Positions 62,066 through 64,000 of a stretch of 64,000 nt of DNA are shown one piece after another. Position 1 is the stretch's first letter. Every line of letters begins with the position of its first letter. The DNA lies in assembly GCA_016342345.1 (NCBI GenBank), contig JAEINO010000008.1, positions 21,493 through 85,492 of the forward strand, read 5' to 3'. The DNA is from Pseudodesulfovibrio sp. Its GTDB lineage: Bacteria > Desulfobacterota > Desulfovibrionia > Desulfovibrionales > Desulfovibrionaceae. The notes under the pieces were generated by a model. That model saw only the letters and a program-made list of their open reading frames with translations, ran no database searches and was not told the DNA's origin. The position numbers and the translations under genes were made by a program.

Positions 62066-63427
62066 TTATTTGCCCTGCAAAAGATATTTCCATTGTCTGG
62101 CCTTGTCCCAGTCGAAATTGCCGGGCACGCACGGCCAGATGGAGTTGTTCTGACAGAGAGGTTCGTCGGCCAGGGGATACGGACTGGCCTTGCACGCTTC
62201 GTCAAACATGGGGCTGCCGGGGATGGGCGTGTAATGGGCCAGGTGTGGCCTGAACCCGAAGGACCTGACATGCCTGACCGCCTGTTCGACATTGTCGAGA
62301 TTCTGGCCCGGAAGGCCAAACAGGATGTAGACCCCGATGTCATCAAGCTGAAAACCGGACTCAAGAAGATTGTGTGCGCCATCTTCCCATTCCTTGCGGG
62401 TCAGCTTGACATCATGCCGGTTGTCGAAATCCGTGGTTTCCAGACCAAGACGTACCGTGGTCAATCCTGCCTGCTTCAGTTTGTGGCAGACATCAAGGGA
62501 GAGTCTTCGTACGTGCATGGCATTGGGTGTGTGCAGCCGCAGGTCGAGATTTCGGGCCTGAATGCCGTCAAGGGTGGGCCACAACCAGCAATCCGGGTTG
62601 ACGAGCAGGGCATCATCGTAAAAGGCGAAGTCGCGGACGCCGCGGGTGTGTTCGGAAATAATGGAATTCAGGATTGCCTTGGCATTTCCTTGGGTGAAGC
62701 GGGGATAGAGTGCGCGACTGGCGCAGTATTCACAGGCAAAGGGGCAGCCGCGTGAGCCGAGGATGGGCGCGTAGGTCGGGGTGGCGTAGAGGTCAAGCGC
62801 CAGGCCGAGGCCCGCATTGTCCGGCAGGGGCGGGACCGGGCGATTGAGGGCTGCCCATATGGAAGCCCAGTTCGATTTGTTTTCCATGGTGCCCTGCATG
62901 ATCAGGTGCGCATTGGCGTGCTTGCGTGCATGGTCGGTGCACAGGGTTGCATAGGTGCCGCCAAGAATGCGTGGCGTGTCCGGCCAGAGTTCGGCGGCGA
63001 TATTCAGGACGTCCAGCGCACCGGGATACCAATAGGTCATGATGGACGAGACCATGACTGCGTCCGGTGGTGGGTCAATGGCGGCCAGGGCTTCGCGGAC
63101 CCTGTCGCGTGGCAGTCCGTAGCGGCTGTATCGGCGGTCCATGGACGAAAGGGCGTCCGGTAGTTCCAGTTCTTTCTTGGGGTAATGGCCTGTCCCGTAC
63201 TTGCCGGCTGCGGGCCACTTGATGTCTTCCCATGTGGGATCGAGGCAGTCCATGAGCGCAACCGAGGCCCCTGCGTTCCTGAGCATGTCCAGGCAGGCGA
63301 GCAATCCCACTGGTCGTGACCAGACATTGAAGGCCGCGAAATCGGTTATCCAGGGATTGATGCCGAGGATACGCGGCCCGTTTTCAGTGTCGGGCCAGGG
63401 TATGTCGGGAAACGAGGGACGGGTCAT
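62066..63427 (-). CDS. B12-binding-domain radical SAM protein
   Basis: 453 residues. The N-terminal 180 residues are a B12-binding-like Rossmann domain (ILGINPWITDFAAFNVWSRP, VMVSSIMTYWYPG, ILGGTYATLC). The radical SAM motif is SRGCPFACEYC (CX3CX2C, near residue 232), with an elongator-like C-terminal half (RLGLETTDFDN, GVYILFGLPGQ). Function is unknown; family members catalyse methylation or ring formation with cobalamin. It is 4 bases downstream of a small membrane protein gene. Confidence 0.88.
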   Translation of the reverse strand: MTRPSFPDIPWPDTENGPRILGINPWITDFAAFNVWSRPVGLLACLDMLRNAGASVALMDCLDPTWEDIKWPAAGKYGTGHYPKKELELPDALSSMDRRYSRYGLPRDRVREALAAIDPPPDAVMVSSIMTYWYPGALDVLNIAAELWPDTPRILGGTYATLCTDHARKHANAHLIMQGTMENKSNWASIWAALNRPVPPLPDNAGLGLALDLYATPTYAPILGSRGCPFACEYCASRALYPRFTQGNAKAILNSIISEHTRGVRDFAFYDDALLVNPDCWLWPTLDGIQARNLDLRLHTPNAMHVRRLSLDVCHKLKQAGLTTVRLGLETTDFDNRHDVKLTRKEWEDGAHNLLESGFQLDDIGVYILFGLPGQNLDNVEQAVRHVRSFGFRPHLAHYTPIPGSPMFDEACKASPYPLADEPLCQNNSIWPCVPGNFDWDKARQWKYLLQGK

Positions 63428-63431
63428 GATT

Positions 63432-63608
63432 CTATCGATTCAGGAAGCCCATGGCCACGGACAGGGCGAGCATGACGATAAGAATGACGAGCAGGATGTT
63501 GGTTGTCCGATTGCGTCTTTCAACGCGTTCGGCCTTGGATTTGGTAAACATTCCGGCAATGAGGAATACCAGGCCGAGGATGACGATCAGTTTGAAGAGT
63601 ATGCCCAT
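63432..63608 (-). CDS. Small two-helix membrane protein
   Basis: 58 residues. Two hydrophobic stretches (LFKLIVILGLVFLIAGM and ILLVILIVMLALSVAMG) flank a basic loop with ERVERRNR, so it is a hairpin membrane protein. No family is recognised. It starts at ATG 63608 and its stop lies just before the radical SAM gene start. The 5' spacer to the next gene is short, suggesting a common transcript. Confidence 0.7.
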   Translation of the reverse strand: MGILFKLIVILGLVFLIAGMFTKSKAERVERRNRTTNILLVILIVMLALSVAMGFLNR

Positions 63609-63659
63609 GGAGTTTTGTATCCGATTCTGCGGTGAATGTCTTTTCTGATATCAGTCTGA

Positions 63660-63758
63660 TCAGAGTGCGTCAGTCAGCTTCTGTCCGGCAAGTCGCGCCT
63701 GTTCGATTGCTTCGGAGTTCTTGGCTATGATGCCGCGATCAAAGAGGCCGAGTATCAT
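63660..63758 (-). CDS. 32-residue ORF translationally coupled to pgeF
   Basis: The ATG overlaps the preceding stop as ATGA, and GGAGG lies 6 bases upstream, an excellent ribosome site. The product is MILGLFDRGIIAKNSE followed by a helical tail ending QKLTDAL. Such a short ORF is hard to confirm, but the context favours translation. Function unknown. Confidence 0.45.
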   Translation of the reverse strand: MILGLFDRGIIAKNSEAIEQARLAGQKLTDAL

Positions 63759-64000
63759 GCGCGTCCTCCATTCGTTTTTATCCAGATGATTCCTGCCTGT
63801 CTGCCGGTTTGTTTGATGGGCGAGGCACAGGCCTTGCGATAGGAAAAGAACGTGTCTTCCATTTTCATGGTGCATAAATCCATGCCGAAAATCTGATTTT
63901 CCGGGAGTCCGGCTTCCATGAGTTGGTCGCGGGTCATGCTCCAGAGATCGGCGGTTTGCGTTTGCGGATTGAAATAATTGTTGAATCCGGGGCCGAAATC
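63755..64000 (-). CDS. pgeF: C-terminal part of PgeF/YfiH-like laccase-domain protein (truncated by window edge)
   Basis: 81 residues are visible, the rest lies beyond 64000. The C-terminal family features are present: DLWSMTRDQLMEAGLPENQI, then GMDLCTMKMEDTFFSYRKA, where DLCT and FFSYR match the copper/zinc site of purine nucleosidase/polyphenol oxidase family (PgeF, YfiH). The family handles adenosine-linked nucleosides and muropeptide correction. The stop overlaps the next ORF (ATGA). Confidence 0.8.
   Translation of the reverse strand, partial: DFGPGFNNYFNPQTQTADLWSMTRDQLMEAGLPENQIFGMDLCTMKMEDTFFSYRKACASPIKQTGRQAGIIWIKTNGGRA

Overview
The window looks like the chromosome of a sulfate-reducing deltaproteobacterium of the Desulfovibrio/Pseudodesulfovibrio type. 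This is inferred from gene content: an NfnAB/GltAB-like ferredoxin-NADP reductase pair, an octaheme cytochrome, a Phs/Psr-like molybdoenzyme, a standalone TAXI receptor, HD-GYP and LytTR signalling, a probable selenoprotein and interspersed palindromic repeats. No rRNA, tRNA, CRISPR array, prophage or transposase gene was recognised.

Region 1 (1-22924) is a surface-glycan locus for nonulosonic (sialic/legionaminic/pseudaminic-like) acids, arranged as four gene blocks. A plus block (1-5097) carries an asparagine synthase, a deacetylase-methyltransferase fusion and an SpsF-like cytidylyltransferase. A minus block (8781-5088) carries neuA, a radical SAM gene, a divergent neuB and a kinase. A plus block (8994-17911) carries a nucleotidyltransferase, a PIG-L deacetylase, neuB, a PseG-like hydrolase, ATP-grasp, HAD, methyltransferase, B12-radical SAM and isomerase-like genes. 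A minus block (22924-17934) carries a glycosyltransferase, wecB, neuA, a neuA-like gene and a propeller-like protein. Two neuB and two neuA genes plus a degenerate neuA suggest more than one CMP-activated nine-carbon sugar. The radical SAM gene at 15430 is frameshifted at a G6 run.

Region 2 (22925-49900) is mixed: an exported ankyrin protein, a fatty acid desaturase, a frameshifted kinase-methyltransferase, copper export (copA, copZ), the NADPH:ferredoxin reductase pair, an octaheme cytochrome, a TAXI receptor, acetyl-CoA synthetase, a LytTR regulator, an HD-GYP protein, an AEC transporter, a PEP mutase/isocitrate lyase family enzyme, metF with a palindromic operator, and a phosphoesterase. 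It holds a 664-bp tandem repeat, a 150-bp tandem repeat and copies of a small palindromic element.

Region 3 (50559-58110) is the most interesting. It encodes a small cytochrome with a CX3CH haem motif, a Phs/Psr-like molybdoenzyme (catalytic, iron-sulfur and cytochrome b subunits), a periplasmic three-domain rhodanese, a rhodanese-thioredoxin fusion, a TorD-like chaperone and a CsoR-family repressor. The fusion gene contains an in-frame TGA that aligns with a conserved rhodanese cysteine and is followed by a SECIS-like hairpin, so it probably encodes selenocysteine. The repressor has the CstR-type pattern (two Cys, no His). A CsoR-type palindrome overlaps a near-consensus promoter at the head of the locus. 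Together this reads as a persulfide-sensed system for thiosulfate/polysulfide chemistry.

Region 4 (58107-64000) has a palindromic element with perfect terminal inverted repeats, a hybrid sensor kinase with a periplasmic solute-binding domain, era, a B12-radical SAM gene, two small ORFs and the end of a pgeF-like gene.
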